Assembly: GCA_037157565.1 (NCBI GenBank)
Contig: JAZHRO010000019.1
Coordinates: 22,569,001 to 22,633,000, forward strand
DNA: 64,000 nucleotides
From: Thalassia testudinum
Taxonomy: Eukaryota; Streptophyta; Magnoliopsida; Alismatales; Hydrocharitaceae
Reading direction: 5' to 3'
The notes under the pieces are model-generated. The model had not been told where the DNA came from, made no database searches, and saw only the letters and a list, made by a program, of their open reading frames with translations. Positions within the stretch are counted from its first letter, which is position 1. Each line of letters starts with the position of its first letter. Of the stretch, positions 1 to 11,779 are shown in pieces. Made by a program: the position numbers and the translations under genes.

Positions 1-898
1 TAGGCCAGCCTCGTGGAAGAGATCCAGAAGCAAGGTAATTAGCGATATCGACATGCCACAGCCCACTTGCCACATCTATTGCTAGAACGTGCTCATCAGG
101 AAAAGATTCATTTAATGGCAAGGTAAGTCCAATATGGTCCGAGTCGAGTCTCGAAAGATGGTCAGCGACTATGTTCTAAGCTCTAGCCTTATCTCATATC
201 TTAAGATCAAATTCTTGAAGTAAAAGGATCCAATGAATCAATCAAGGTTTTGCATCCTTCTTATGCATGAGATGACGAATGGCCACATGGTCAGTAAATA
301 TGGTAACATGAGAACCCAGAAGATATGATTAGAATTTCTCCAACTCAAGGACGATCGCTGGTAGCTCCTTTTCATTGGTCGTGTAATTACGTTGGGCCTC
401 ATCCAACGTCTTACTGGCTTTATACACCGTGAAGGGGTGTTTATCGCATCTTTGTCCCAAGTTGGCTCCAATAGCTAGGTCAAAGGCATCACACATCAGC
501 TAAAAGTCGAGGGACCAATCACGTGGCTGGAGAACAAGGGCCTTAGTAACAGCATCAAGCAACTGCGTAAATCCTCGAATACAGTCGAGGCCCATGTCGA
601 AGGGTACGTCAGTAGAAAGGAGATGCATCAAAGGTCTAGAAATCTTGGAGAAATCCTTGATAAATCTCCCATAGAAACTGATGTGACCTAAAAAAGGAGC
701 AGATTTGCCGGATAGAGCTAGGCATCGGTAAATCAGCTATCATGTCAAGTTTATCTATGTCCACCTCGATACCCCTTTTGAAGATGATATGTCCTAGAAC
801 AATACCTTCGTGCACCATAAAATGGCTTTTCTCCCAAGAAAGCATGAGGTTAACATCAATACATCTCCGAAGGATGAGGGTCAGATTGGCTAGACAGA
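1..898 (-). pseudogene. pol: Element A pol fragment: RT C-terminal part and RNase H
   Basis: The minus-strand translation gives the RT thumb/connection region (FMVHEGIVLGH, PSSIRQICSFF) near 640-830, then RNase H (KTLDEAQRNY, KELPAIV, HLMHKKDAKP) at about 200-450, and the linker after RNase H ([22 protein letters not shown]) near 60-190. Stops interrupt it, for example in the segment before SYLLGSHV. The reverse transcriptase and its RNase H copy the element's RNA into DNA and remove the RNA strand. The upstream half of the same RT continues at 3580, on the other side of the solo LTR. The protein is non-functional. Confidence 0.85.
894..898. repeat. Left target site duplication of the solo LTR (ACAGA)
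   Basis: The five bases before the LTR start are ACAGA; those after its end are ACAGT. Removing the LTR and one copy restores the RT alignment with element D near 24341-24410, which supports this assignment despite one mismatch. Confidence 0.6.
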
Positions 899-1720
899 TG
901 ATGGGAACACCATCATGAGCCCTAACTAGCTCATTTTGATCCAAAGAAGAGAATAAAAGCTCCTACATAACCAACTGAAGGTCATAAATCACTGAATAAC
1001 CTTTCTGAGAGAAAAGTAAGAAACAAGGGGTAAAACTGTAATTTTACCATTGCAGTGCAACCATGGGTTTTCTCAAGGGCTAAATACAGGTCAAAAGGTC
1101 TTAACAAGATAAAAAGTGGGTTGGATTTGACAGAAAAGGGTTCGTGTGAGTTCTGGGAATTAAATGACTTCTTATAACCATAAAATAGACCTACTTGATT
1201 AAACAAGGTTCCGATCAGGATAAAATTCACCTAAATCCTCTAAAAATCATATAAAAATATTCTCTAGGGTTTATAACTCTCAATTTGGACATTGAAACCT
1301 ATTTTGACCTAGAATGGGGTCTCAGACATATATTTGCCCTAAATTGGGTTTTTGCATAAATTGCCCAACCAAACGTGATCAAAACCAAAATCAAACTTCA
1401 CCATTGGATTCTTTAGGTTCAAATTAGGTTTGAACTAAAATTTGGAATCAAGGGAAACTCATCTTAACTCACTTTGCAAATAGGTCTAGCCTGATTACAT
1501 TTCTACCCCTATCTTTCAAAAACCCTTACATTGGATCCCCTAGCTTCTTCATCATTCTTTTCAATTAGGTCCCTCCACCATTATAGTGGAGGAATCCTAC
1601 TCCGACGAGCTTGAGAGGGTGATTTCTCCCTGATTTCTCAGAAGAATCCCCTTCAAAATTGGAAGGGAGATTCTCCAAAAAATTCCCTCCAATGAGAACC
1701 AATTTGATGCCCTACTTGGT

Positions 1721-1757
1721 ACCCAATCTCTCATGCAAACGCATGAGAGATTTGGGT
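1721..1757 (+). other. U3 inverted repeat in the solo LTR
   Basis: ACCCAATCTCTCATGC, loop AAAC, then GCATGAGAGATTTGGGT: a 16-bp stem with one extra T. The LTR of element H carries the same structure at 43740-43778. It lies just upstream of the expected TATA position. Confidence 0.75.
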
Positions 1758-2656
1758 CTCTTTTGAGTTGCCATCTCCGGCCATCATAACTTGCCCCTAA
1801 GCTTGAAATTGGCCGGAATTCCCCTCAAATTCGTCTCTTCTCCTTCGGTCGACTCGCTCATCAAGCTCCGGCGACCTTCCCTAATCTTTTCCGTCGCCTA
1901 GCCACAATACCAGTGGCAGGTTCTTCTTCCCCCCATTCATCTGCATCGTGCAACACCCGCCGATGCCCCTACATCCCCTTCGTCCTTGCCGATCGTCCTC
2001 TCCAAGCCTCTTCATCTCTGGCGTTGGCAATACGAGCCAGACGCCATCTTCATCTCCCTTTCATCTCTTCACCACCTAGATGAGCTCCTCTCACCCTCTA
2101 CATTCCTTCCCCCTCTTTATTTCCCTCATTCGACTACTACCGCACTCCACCACCATCATCCCCTTCACCTCCGATCACCAACTCCAGCGAGATCGCTCCA
2201 CCACCACAGACCAACTCCCTCCTCCCCAACCAATTCACAGGCATTGCCTCGACTCACTAATCCTAATCCCTCACTCATATCACCCAAACACTCACTCAAA
2301 CACACCCCCAAACACACTGACACACACGGCCACAGTGTGCCCTAGGTACGCTCACTCAGGCGTTCCCATGCCACGCCAACCACCGTTGCATATTCGTCAT
2401 GCCTTGGAAAAGCTCCTTGAGTGTTTTAACGTGGCTGCGAGGCTGTTGTGGTGATTTCAAGTCCAGAAGCCCTCCGTCATTAACGCAGAGCTTGAAGCTT
2501 GCTTGCAGCGAGCTCCAGGCCGTGACAGCCCCAGGCTCGTGTCCCAGGCTGCGCAGGGCACTCTCGCGAACAACTCCAGGCATCCAATTGAAGCCAAGAG
2601 CCATAGCAGCTGCTGCAAACGAAGAGAGCTTCTCTGTCGCAGGCATGCGCAAGGTA

Positions 2657-2767
2657 GGTGGGAAGATAGTCCCACCTCAAAACTGGAAGGAGCGCCATGC
2701 CCGCATAAATTATTTTCTTGCCATAGGCTCATCGCCTCCAACTCACGGGGTGAGGTCCCTCTTACCC
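2657..2767 (+). other. R-region hairpins in the solo LTR
   Basis: Two hairpins: GGTGGGA/TCCCACC at 2657-2676 with a 6-nt loop, and GGGTGAG/CTTACCC at 2748-2767 with one G-T pair. They match hairpins at the same place in the LTRs of D, G, H and I. Confidence 0.7.
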
Positions 2768-2989
2768 GACCCGACCGCCTCGTCCGCGACCACACCCCGC
2801 GGACCTGGTAGACCCGACCCGACTAGCACACCTCGCCCACGACCGCACGTCGGTGGGCCTGGTCCTGGGTGCATATCCTACTTGATTACTCGAGAAAAGT
2901 GTGGCTCTAGGAGAGCAGAACCTAAGAGAGAAAAGAGAGAAGAGAGTTCGCACGGGTTGGGGGTAGGTTTTGCTCTGCAAGCTAAGAGG

Positions 2990-3330
2990 AGGAGAAGTGA
3001 AGTTGAAGAAGAGGAAGGGAAGGCTAAGTGCTGAAGCAGAAGAGGAAGAAAGCCAAAGGAAAGAGAAGAGCTGCAGAGAGGCTAAGGCAGATAAAGGAAG
3101 AGAAGGAAGAAGCTGTAGGAAGAAAAGGCAGCAAGGAAAAGCCAAAGAAGAAAGCAGCCGGCAGAGAGAGAGAAAGAAGAAGAGAAAAGCCAAAGGAAGA
3201 AAAGAAGGCAAAGGAAGCTTAAGGAAAGGCTAAGGTAGGAGAAGCCAAATTCAGAAGAAGAAGAAGAAGCAAAGGAAAAATCAGAAAGAAGAAGAGAAGA
3301 GAATCAGAGAGAGAGAAGAAATTCTAATTT
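2990..3330 (+). repeat. Purine-rich (GA) tract in the LTR
   Basis: About 340 bases of nearly pure A/G on the plus strand (GAAGAAGAGGAAGG-type). The same tract lies between the hairpins and the U5 block in the LTRs of H and G, and as a pyrimidine tract on the plus strand in D. Confidence 0.85.
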
Positions 3331-3574
3331 TTTATTCATAATTGAGTTCTTGAATATTTTATGCTACACATCTACTCCTATATTTTTGCATTGTGACATT
3401 GATATTATTGCATATTCTTTTAAATTGTGATCATGATTTCTAAAACACCAATTTGCTCCCTGTGTTCGATCTCGGACTTTAAAATTCGAGTAATAAAATT
3501 GTATTTGTTTTGAATGCTTTTTCGACTATACTACAATGCGATATTCTTAAAACCTCGATTTAGTGTAATAAAAA

Positions 3575-3579
3575 ACAGT
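3575..3579. repeat. Right target site duplication of the solo LTR (ACAGT)
   Basis: This is the partner of ACAGA at 894-898, with one mismatch. The RT of element A resumes immediately after it. Confidence 0.6.
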
Positions 3580-4380
3580 CATCAAAGGTGGGTCCAAAGA
3601 TCGAAAAGTCAACCATAAAGACCTCAAGAAAATCACTAACCATATCATGGAATATTGCTAGCATGCATCTTTGGAAGGTAGCCGACGTGTTACATAGTAA
3701 AAATGGCATCCTCTGGAAGAAGAAGGTGCCAAAGGGGCAAGTGAAGGTGGTCTTCTCTTAGTCATGAGCGTCAATAGCCACCTAATTATAGCCTGAGAAT
3801 CCATCCAGGAAACAAAAGAACTGATTTCTCGCTAACCGCTCTAGGATTTGGTCGATAAAAGGTAGTGGAAAATGGTCTTTCTTGGTAGCAGTATTGAGTT
3901 TCCTATAATCTACACACACACTCCAAGACATAGGAGTATGTCTAGGGATGGATTTTCCCTTGTCATTGACACAGATGGTGAGACCTGTCTTTTTGGGAAC
4001 AATAGGGATCAGGCTCACCCAGGGGCTATCGCTAACCGGGTAAATAATACCCACATCAAGCCACTTGATAATTACATTCTTAAAGACCTCCTACATATTA
4101 GGATTGAGACATCGCTGCATCTCGTGGGAAGGTTGAGCCTCCTCCTCCGTATATATACGATGAGTATAGGATAAGGGCCTAATGCCAGTCAAATCAGAAA
4201 GAAACCATCCAATGGCTACCTTATGTTCAATTAGGACCTTCATTAGCTTGCACTTCTGCTCCCTGGACAATTTTGAGCTGATGATTAGAGGAAGTGTTTT
4301 ATTTGGTCCTAGGAAACCATATTTTAGCATGTCAGGCAATGTTGTAAGCTCAGGAATGGATGGCGAAAGATTTGGCAAAT
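3580..4380 (-). pseudogene. pol: Element A pol fragment: RT N-terminal part
   Basis: Minus-strand translation shows the segment before RT (IPELTTLPDMLKYGFLGP, HKVAIGWFLSDLTGIRP, SYTHRIYTEEEA), then RT motifs AGIIYPVSDS-like, VVPKK-like, CVDYRKLN, KKDHFPLPFIDQILE and FLDGFSGYN with the first catalytic Asp. The middle of RT down to 3580 is frame-disrupted. The match to RT of D, G and H is clear but it is more divergent than they are from each other, which fits a separate family. Reading frames are broken and the solo LTR removes continuity, so no product is expected. Confidence 0.85.
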
Positions 4381-5600
4381 CTTGGGACGAGAGTGTCCCA
4401 AAAGGTTCAGAGGAAAGACCTAGGGGTGAAGGAAATTGGCCCTTAGGTTGGCCAAGAAGAGGGACATCTTGAATTGATGGATATAAGAAAGGAGAGCCCT
4501 AGTGAGCAGTGCTTGGGAATAAGGTCTTGGTGTGGAATGTCGCTTCCACCTAATTTGGCAGGGAGGAATGGGCACTCTGGTCTTCAAAGGGGTAGACTGG
4601 AGGTGAGCAGCCCGAATATGACTCTGACCATGAGGTGTAAGAAGCGGAGTGGACTTTGTCAGGGGTCTAGTCAAGAAGAGATAAGGGTAAGGGAAGAGGT
4701 AGGGAAATGTCACAGTAAAGGTTAGTCAGGTGATTGTGATTCTCCAGGGGTATGCCGCAGCAGTTTGCATAGGTTCCTACCACCCCAATACACTCACTGA
4801 TGGCCATGTCATTATCAGACGTGTCATCCTTGATAAGAACACAATCAAAATTCTTGATGGCCTTAAAAATGTTAAGTTTGAGCTTTTTAGAGCCCACGGC
4901 AATCTCAAAGCAACTCGATTCACAATCAATATGGGCACAGGCTGTGAGTAAGAAAGGTCTACCGAGGATGATCGAGTAATCAGAAAGTGAATCAGGAACT
5001 TCCATGTCTAATACAAGAAAGTCAATAGGAAAATCGAGACTGTTGACCCTAACCACTACGTCTTCCACCACACCATGCAAGATTTTGACAGAGCAATCTG
5101 CCAACTGCAATGTAATAGGGGTAGGTCTCAGATTTCCCAATGCAAATTTATTAAACATGATGGTCGGTACAAGGTTAATGGAAGATCCCAAATCCAACAA
5201 GGCATGATCAAAATTACATCCTTTGATGTTGCATGAAATGAGAGGGGTGCCTAGGTCTTTCTATGTCAGTGGTAATTTTGACAGTATAGCACAACTAGCA
5301 TGAGATGAGAGAACCACTAGGTTCTTGATTTTCTTTTGCTGTCACCTAGGTGTAGTGTAGTCCTTAAAGAAACGGGTGACAATCAGGATGTGGCCGATCG
5401 CCTCTAGCAAGGGAACCTTGAACTCAACGTCCTTGAATAAATCACACGAATTATCAAAGGTCCATGTGTTCTTTTTCTTGCTTTTTGGCTCCCTTAGTAG
5501 AGCCTCAGGGAATGGGACCGATTCTAGCACTAGTTTGGGTGTGTCATCCTCACAAGAATGTGGTGCGCAATCCGAATGAGAGGATGACAAAGAAGATGAG
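4381..5600 (-). pseudogene. pol: Element A pol fragment: aspartic protease and preceding linker
   Basis: A segment open over about 177 codons (4667-5200) begins at LDLGSSINLVPT, the aspartic protease active site in its DLGS form, followed by LQLADCSVKI, VVRVNSLDFPIDFLVLDMEVP and IILGRPFLLTA, the usual second half of a retroviral-type protease. Upstream (5342-5590) lies the gag-pro linker with KVPLLEAIGHI and TRFFKDY, as in element E. The protease would cut the polyprotein in virus-like particles. 4381-4666 encodes the low-complexity spacer between protease and RT, with broken frame. Confidence 0.85.
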
Positions 5601-6882
5601 CCAGGATCAGGTCAAGGTGAATCGACGATCTGTTTACCACTCCTCGTAGTAATCACGTTGGAGTCATCGGTCCAGGGGATCATAAGGTGGAGGGTTCACA
5701 ACAGGAAAATAGGGTTGATGTACTGCTGCGGGATTAGCCTAAAGTCCTGGTGGAGTACTCGAAGAGTGAAGAATTTGGTGAACCTACCCCTGAGAAGGTC
5801 GCACTAGTTGCTGCGTACCACAGGGTATGAAATTTCATGGGTTTGGGATAGGTTGGGTAGAAAGAGTGCCCTGAGATCGAGTCGTCATGCGTAGTTAACT
5901 GATCTCAGCATTCTGCTATGCCAATTGGTGTTGAAGAGAAGTCATATTTTCTTCATGGTGCTTCTGATTAAAGGCAAAGATGGAAGCGTTGTTTATGGAA
6001 TTTTCACTCATGTTTTCAAAAAGTTCAAATGCTCCATCCTCGTCTTTATTCATGAAATTACCTCCACAGGAAGCATCCACAATCTTCCTCAAAGTTTCAT
6101 TTAGCCCATAATAGAAGATCTGGGCTACATGCCACTTTGGCAAACCATGATGTGGACATTTCTTGAGGAGGTCATTATACCTCTCCTAGGACTCATAAAA
6201 CTGCTTGTTGCTTTGTTGCGTGAAAGAAGTTATAGCACGGTGAAGCGCAATGGTACACTCAATTGGGAAAATTTTCTTGAGAAATGTTGTGTGCATCTCT
6301 TCCCATGAATGGATGGGTTTCCCAATGGTACGCAACCATTGCAGGCTTTATCCCTCAACGAAAGCGGGAACATTTTCATGAGGATGATATGTAACCCAAT
6401 ATTTCTTGATTTAATCATTTTAGCTAAATGGGTTAAGTCCTCTAAGTGAAGAAAAGCACCTTCACTGGCAAGTCCATGATAATGGAAGTTGATTAGGCCA
6501 ATTACGTTTGGTTTCAGTTCAAAATCTTCCCCACCTGCGGGGATGAGAATCTACCAAGGGACTCTGTAGCAGTGGGATTCTGACATGAGCTAAAAGACCT
6601 GGGCTCCTCCCATTCAAGAGGGTTCTGCATTTCCTCCAAAGTTTCCCTAATGGCTTCAATCTCCTTGGTATACAATGCCATTTGGGCTTAGAGGCAGGTT
6701 AATGGGTCGATGGCTCCACCACCACCGAGTAGATTAGGAAGGGGACGATTTCCCCCCTCGGGATTTGGGGGTGGGCGAGCAGCCATGTTTATGGAGGATG
6801 AGGATGATTCACTAGATTCTACCCTCCTAGGTTTATTAGCCAATTCAAATAGTTCAAGGCTTTGTGACCTCCTCCCAAACAT
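5601..6882 (-). pseudogene. gag: Element A gag (nucleocapsid/capsid), broken
   Basis: The start is placed at the ATG read from 6882, giving MFGRRS, because all gag copies in this window begin M-x-G-[RG]-R-S. An acidic Ser run and a Pro/Gly-rich stretch (MAARPPPNPEGGN) follow. The capsid core appears at 6230-6418 and 5916-6143: CPHHG-like sequence, PKWHVAQIFYYGLNETLRK, DASCGGNF, ENMSENSINN. These align with gag of E and G. Gag packages the element RNA in cytoplasmic particles. It is split by several stops and shifts. Confidence 0.8.
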
Positions 6883-8247
6883 GCACTGTCGAAAGAAGAA
6901 TTGGGGTGATGAGAAGAGAGAAGGGTATGAGAGACATGACGCCAAATAGGTGCACTTGATCACAAATCAATCAATCAAGGTCCTAACATCTAAATGTGAC
7001 CTATGACCTAAAGATCTAAGTTACCTACTATTGCAACCTACGAAACCGATTATGAGCACCACAAAACCACCAAGCCAGATTGAAAGGTTATTTTCTCAGT
7101 CTTAGACACCCAATAGCATGCGGAAACTCGTACCAGCACGTAGGCACTACACGCAAGTAGTTAATGGGGTCAAGTTACTACCAATTTTAGATTAAGAGGC
7201 TTAGGATACAAGTGCTTTGGAATGTGAAGAGCGTTGTATATGGGTAATGCCCAAGTGCATTGATTGGTAAGTGTGTAAAACAAACATGCAACGGTGAACT
7301 TTCCCCGAATTGAAGTTTTAAATGATGAATGGCTGTTAGAATTCCGCTCTCAAGTAGCATGGATTTTAAGATTCCAATGAATTACTAATTCAACCAATTT
7401 TCGGGTTTCAAGAAATGCATGTTCTCTGTGCCCAAACAACCCTCCTTCAATTTGATTTGGTTAATGCATGCTACAATGCAATGGGCCCCTAAATGGATGT
7501 TTCTAGGTGTGGATGCACAAATCTCTTTTAGTTCAATGTGAAAGGAAGCCAAACACTTCAATTCAAGTGCTCCCAATCACTACAATGGAAATCCACACAA
7601 AGGCTCAACCACCAAGATATGAAAGATGAAAATGAATATATTGGGGTTGAAATTCAGAATTAAATCAAGGGTCGAAATATAAGATCGTGGTGGGGTTGGA
7701 GTCAAATCGACTCCAAAACTCCTCAACCATGTGGATCCCGAATGCAAATAAATGAGGCAAAGAAGTGTGGCAAACAATCGATTTTAATTTGCCTCAAGTA
7801 TAATCACGCGATAAGACAAATCCAAGAATCACGTTCTCAAATTTTACACACACAAGTGAGTGGGAAATTGAGGGCGGTAGAGGTGATAAAAAGAATCAAA
7901 CAATGGATTTTAATCCACTCACCCCAGAAATCCGAAGAAGATTTTTTTTAGGGTTTTTGAGTTTTTGGTTTTTTTTATCTTTTTTTCTTTAAGGTGACAA
8001 GAGAACCTAAGTTACTAAGAGGAAAGGACACCTACCTCCTCAACAATGCGTGCAAAGGTCCAAGAGGCACCGGCAACTTCACGCTCTCACTCCCACCTTG
8101 GTCTTGGCCATGTCTCTAGCCTCCTCTATGTGTCTCCACCTCGCAACTAGTTCACCTGCACAAAAACAAACAAAAATACCCGTAAAGAGATGGGTGGGAG
8201 AAGAGATAATCAAAGGAAAAGAGTAGAAACCAACTCCAGAAGGCACC
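6883..8247 (-). other. Element A 5' leader (non-coding)
   Basis: About 1.36 kb between PBS and gag with no supported gene. The part at 7610-8240 is collinear with 31667-32270 in element F (shared GTGGGGTTGGA, TGAGGCAAA, CCCACCTTGG and a poly-T run near 7930-7990), so it is a family-B leader. Confidence 0.75.
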
Positions 8248-8265
8248 TCCCCGACAACAGCGCCA
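8248..8265 (-). promoter_or_regulatory. Primer binding site of element A (tRNA-Asp)
   Basis: Minus-strand TGGCGCTGTTGTCGGGGA matches the complement of the tRNA-Asp 3' end at 16 of 18 positions. Both differences are C to T on the RNA-sense strand and keep G-U pairing. It sits about 10 bases inside the LTR end. Confidence 0.85.
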
Positions 8266-8796
8266 AAAAACCTCGTGTTGACACATGAGTAGTGTTATTT
8301 AATATGGTAATATTAGCATCGAAAAGTATATAGTAGGAGTATTTACCTACAAGCGAATCTACACCAGTTTATCGAAATTTACTAACCTGGACTAAATCAA
8401 ATTTTAAACTTATCAGTTTTAGGCTCAGGGTCGAACACAGGGAGGTGGTTTTGGAGCTAATCAGTTTCTACATGATTCCTAACGACATGTGATTTCCATT
8501 CACTTATTGTATTTATGGGGTTTTTCTTGGTTTTAGATTTTTTTTTTATACTTTTGTCCTTGAGGTACACCCTCAAAATTATCCTTGGCTACACACCAAA
8601 AATTGGTCCTTGGTGATTCTCCAAAATCAAGTTCAAAAACTGATCTCGCTACACATGAGATCGTGTACCTGCAAAGATAAGAGTTATCTTTTCTATTTTA
8701 GATTTATTTTTTGTCTTCTCTTAATCAACAAAATAAAAGGAAATAAGAAAAAGAGATGCCAAAAGGAAATGAATGGAAATAATTAGTTTATTTGTA

Positions 8797-9480
8797 TGTA
8801 TGTATATATATATATGTATATGTATAAATATATGCATGATTATATATATACTATAGATAATAAAGGAGGGGATTGAATCAAAAAATTCAATGGAATATAA
8901 CGTAGGTTAGTGTGACCATCGTCTAAGGAGACAGGATCAATTCTAACAATGCACCGCGTGCGGTTTGGAGTGGATGTGTGGGTGTCTGTGTGTAACGACA
9001 TGATGGGCACGTAAATCTCAAGTGCGTATACAACTGGTGCATATCTACTCAGGATAAAATGCACGGTGATGGAAATGTACATGGTATGGTGAATGAGCTA
9101 TGTATACGTGAATGTATGTATGAGGGAGTGTATGTGAATATATATATATGTGTGTATATATATGTATATGTATAAATATCAATCTATAAGCATGTATGCA
9201 GATATATATGTACGTAACTATATGTGTGTGTGTATCTCTGTGTGTGTGTGTGGATGTGGATGTATGTGTGTGTTGATGGATATATATAAATATATGTGTG
9301 TATTTATGTGTGAGTGTATGTGTGTGCTGGCAGGGTGAGGTAGGCGGTTGTGTTTGTGTGTACGAGTGAGGTGGATATATATAAATATGTGTGTAGGCGG
9401 GGAGGTGAGGTGGCGGGCGAGTGTGTATGGTGTGCGTGGCGGGAATGTGTGTGTGTGTGTTGATATATATATATATGAGT
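8797..9480. repeat. TA/TG microsatellites within the family-B LTR
   Basis: Runs of TATATG, TGTGTG and TATA occur at 8797-8853 and 9110-9480. Equivalent arrays occupy the same LTR region in F (32744-33440) and its target LTR (35640-36090). Open frames across them are low-complexity artefacts. Confidence 0.9.
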
Positions 9481-10056
9481 GGATGACTGAGTGAATGAGA
9501 TGGGAAGGATAGTTGGTTGCAGGCGGGCGTATGTGCAATTTGTGAGGTGATGGCGGGTGTTGAAAAGAGAACGGGAATGGGAAGTGTAATCAGCTGGGAA
9601 AATCGGTTGGGTTGGGTGGGTGATGCCTTAGGTAAAGTGAGAAGTGGTTGCTGGTTATTACAAAAAAAAAGAGTTGCGAATGTGGATGAATAGTGGCTGC
9701 CGAGAAAAATAGAAGAAAATAAAATAAAGGTTTTACAGCTACATTAATGATGGAAAACATTCGATAAAAAAAATAAAAAATAAAAGAATCACCACGCCCA
9801 CCTACTAACGAGGGAGTTGGGAGGTGGTAGAGCTCGATGTAGTGTATGGGACCACGAGGAACTACTCCCTACTTGCTGCGTGCTCTCTCAACTGGTGAGA
9901 GAGAGCAGCATATGGGAGAGGAAGAGAGAGAGAGAGGAGAGCTGGAAATGTAGCGTGGCTGGCAGAGTGCTGTGAGTGTGGTAATGGTGACGAAGGGGTG
10001 GAAGTTGCTGGTGGATGAGTGGTAGCCGACCTCCTCGCATGGGGGGGTTGGGTCTT

Positions 10057-10064
10057 ATTATATA
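10057..10064 (-). promoter_or_regulatory. TATA-like box of element A LTR
   Basis: Minus-strand TATATAAT in the context CCCTATATAATAAGACCC; the GC-richer transcribed part follows. The position relative to the LTR ends resembles that in F. Confidence 0.55.
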
Positions 10065-10380
10065 GGGAGGGAAGGGATGGAGGGATGGGGTGCACATAAA
10101 GTGTGAAGGCTGTGGTGATGACAAGAGTACTGTTAGGATATTTTTGGGTAATTTGTGGGTAGGCACTTGAAGTCTTAGGCAATTATTGTAGGTGATGTAG
10201 GCTGGTGTTGTGTTAGGTGGTAGAAATGAATGGGATAGGAGGCCTCAATCTCTCTCTATCTTCGTCTCCACAAAATGTATGTATGCACATATTTACAAAA
10301 TGCATGAAGCTAGGAAATAGCACAAGCGAGCATAATTAATGGCATGAATTGCTGCACAATTAGTGGAGGGTGGTTTTGCA

Positions 10381-10990
10381 CTGTGCATGTGCCTCGGGAT
10401 GCGTGTCCATACGCTTTATACTCGGTCATTCTATGATAGCTTTGTGCTTTGCTTAAGGTTTCTAAGGCCTTGTGCCTTGTGTTGCTTGGAGACACTTAAG
10501 GCGTCTACTCTCTGTGCTAATGTGTCGTTGTCATACTGTGGACATATTGACATACTTGATGACATGGATATTTGAATAAATAGTTGAGAAGCCACTATAG
10601 TGAAATTTGATTTGGTTTGATCCCTTGGGATATGTGCTTAATGATAGAATTAAGTGGTGATTCAAATCACCATTTTTAGGGTTTTTATTCTTCTTTTTAT
10701 CCCACTAATTTCTAAGACATAAATTGTTATTATTGAATATATTTTTGAGTAGATCATTCATTGAATATCTTGTTATGATTAATTATTATGCTCATTGTTT
10801 ATCATTACGATTAGTGTGTGAATTCAAAATTTACTCTCTGCGAACGACCTCAGACTTATTTCTTATTTCTCGAGCTTATAAATTTAAATGTTGTCAATTC
10901 AATTTTCGTCACTATACTACGATGCGATCATTTCCTAAATGGATGACTTTTTCCTGTCAATAGGTCATCCAAGGAGGCCAAATTTTTAGT
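10381..10990 (+). mobile_element. LTR 3' (U5) fragment, plus orientation
   Basis: 10640-10930 contains GGTGATTCAAATCACC and CTCTCTGCGAACGACCTCAG, matching the U5 part of the J/I LTR (39850-40010). A TACTACGATGCGAT stretch matches the end of the solo LTR near 3530. No PBS follows. 10381-10640 is not recognised; it may be the rest of the LTR that element A inserted into. Confidence 0.45.
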
Positions 10991-11779
10991 TATTAAAATA
11001 TGTTCCCTCTCTCGCTAACTTAAATCACCACTTTACATTTTTGATTTTACAATTTTTAGGATTTTTAAGAATAATTGGGATAACGATATGAAGTAAAACT
11101 ACGCTTAACTATAATACCGAAATCCACAGCTCTAAGTTCACCCAAGGAAGATGTACCTAGGGTAATTAGAGGGTAGAAGAGGGCGCAACAAGAATCTAAC
11201 TACTATGAGAGAACAAGAAATGACAAAGCGAATAAGAAAGGCACTTGAATTTGTATTGCTATTTAAAAATGTCAAATGTAAAGGAATGCTTATAGAGGAA
11301 AGCCTCCTGAAAACAAAATAGCTAACACAAAATAAGATGAAGTAGAGAAATGGAAAACTCCAGCTGAAGCTTTGGATGGGCCTTACACCAAAGGCAGCAG
11401 CTCCCGCACTTGGAAAGGGCTTCTCCTTAGATTCTTTCTTCATATGCTTCTCCTATGGTTCTCTCCTCAGGGTGGATGTCCAGCCTAACTCATCCTCCTC
11501 TGCCTGGCCATCCCCTTGATGACTCTATATCTAACGGTGATAATTCTATCAACTAGAGTCAATTTTAAGGGTATATAGGCATTAATGACGTATCATAATG
11601 GGCTTGAGAGCATGGCATGCATGTTGTGTTAAGATTGCTTGTAATTCATGTTTAACAACCATGTGTGCAAGTGTATTAAAATAGGTCTCAGATGAGCAAT
11701 TGGACCTTACAGATGGATCCGAATCGACGAACGAAGTCCAATGGACTCAAAATCACCTCAATCCAACCTTCGTAGCTCC
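10991..11779. other. Unassigned AT-rich stretch
   Basis: No coding region, LTR end or RNA gene that I can support. The longest open frame (minus, 11138-11443) is hydrophobic and unlike anything else here. It is probably degraded repeat DNA. Confidence 0.4.

Larger units (their letters stand above)
899..3574 (+). mobile_element. Solo LTR, family C, antisense in element A RT
   Basis: It begins with TGATGGGAACACCATCA, the terminal palindrome of family-C LTRs, and ends in the U5 segment CTCCCTGTGTTCGATCTCGG (about 3456-3475) plus roughly 100 bp. It is about 2.68 kb, like the LTRs of element G. No PBS or coding region follows, and both flanks are consecutive parts of the same minus-strand RT, so it is the product of recombination between the two LTRs of an inserted element. 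The expected TATA position near 1785-1795 (ATCATAAC) is degraded. The 3' end is TAATAAAAA rather than the usual CA, so the right boundary is uncertain by a few bases. Confidence 0.85.
1..10380 (-). mobile_element. Element A: Athila-type Ty3/gypsy retrotransposon, family B, 5' two thirds
   Basis: On the minus strand the order is 5' LTR (8276-10380), PBS (8248-8265), leader, gag (ends near 5600), protease, RT and RNase H, running off the left edge before the integrase. The gag and LTR differ from the family-C elements D, G, H and I, so I call this family B; F shares its leader and LTR. A solo LTR at 899-3574 splits the RT. Many in-frame stops and shifts show it is long dead. The lineage call rests on tRNA-Asp priming, the CPHHG-type gag motif region and the DLGSS protease site. 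Confidence 0.85.
8276..10380 (-). mobile_element. Element A 5' LTR (family B)
   Basis: On the minus strand it starts near 10380 (TGCAAAACC) and ends at 8276 (GTGTCAACA), just before the PBS. It has a TATA-like box at 10057-10064, a long TG/TA microsatellite in R, and the U5 block seen as GGTCGAACACAGGGAGG on the plus strand near 8429-8445. Its U3 shares CTAGGAAATAGCACAAG with the LTR of F (34904-34920). The right boundary is set by that alignment only; no TSD was found. Confidence 0.7.

Noticed and set aside
2762..3222. Lys/Glu-rich or Leu/Ser-rich frames in the solo LTR
   Set aside because: They translate the GA-rich tract; equivalent frames in every family-C LTR come from its base composition.
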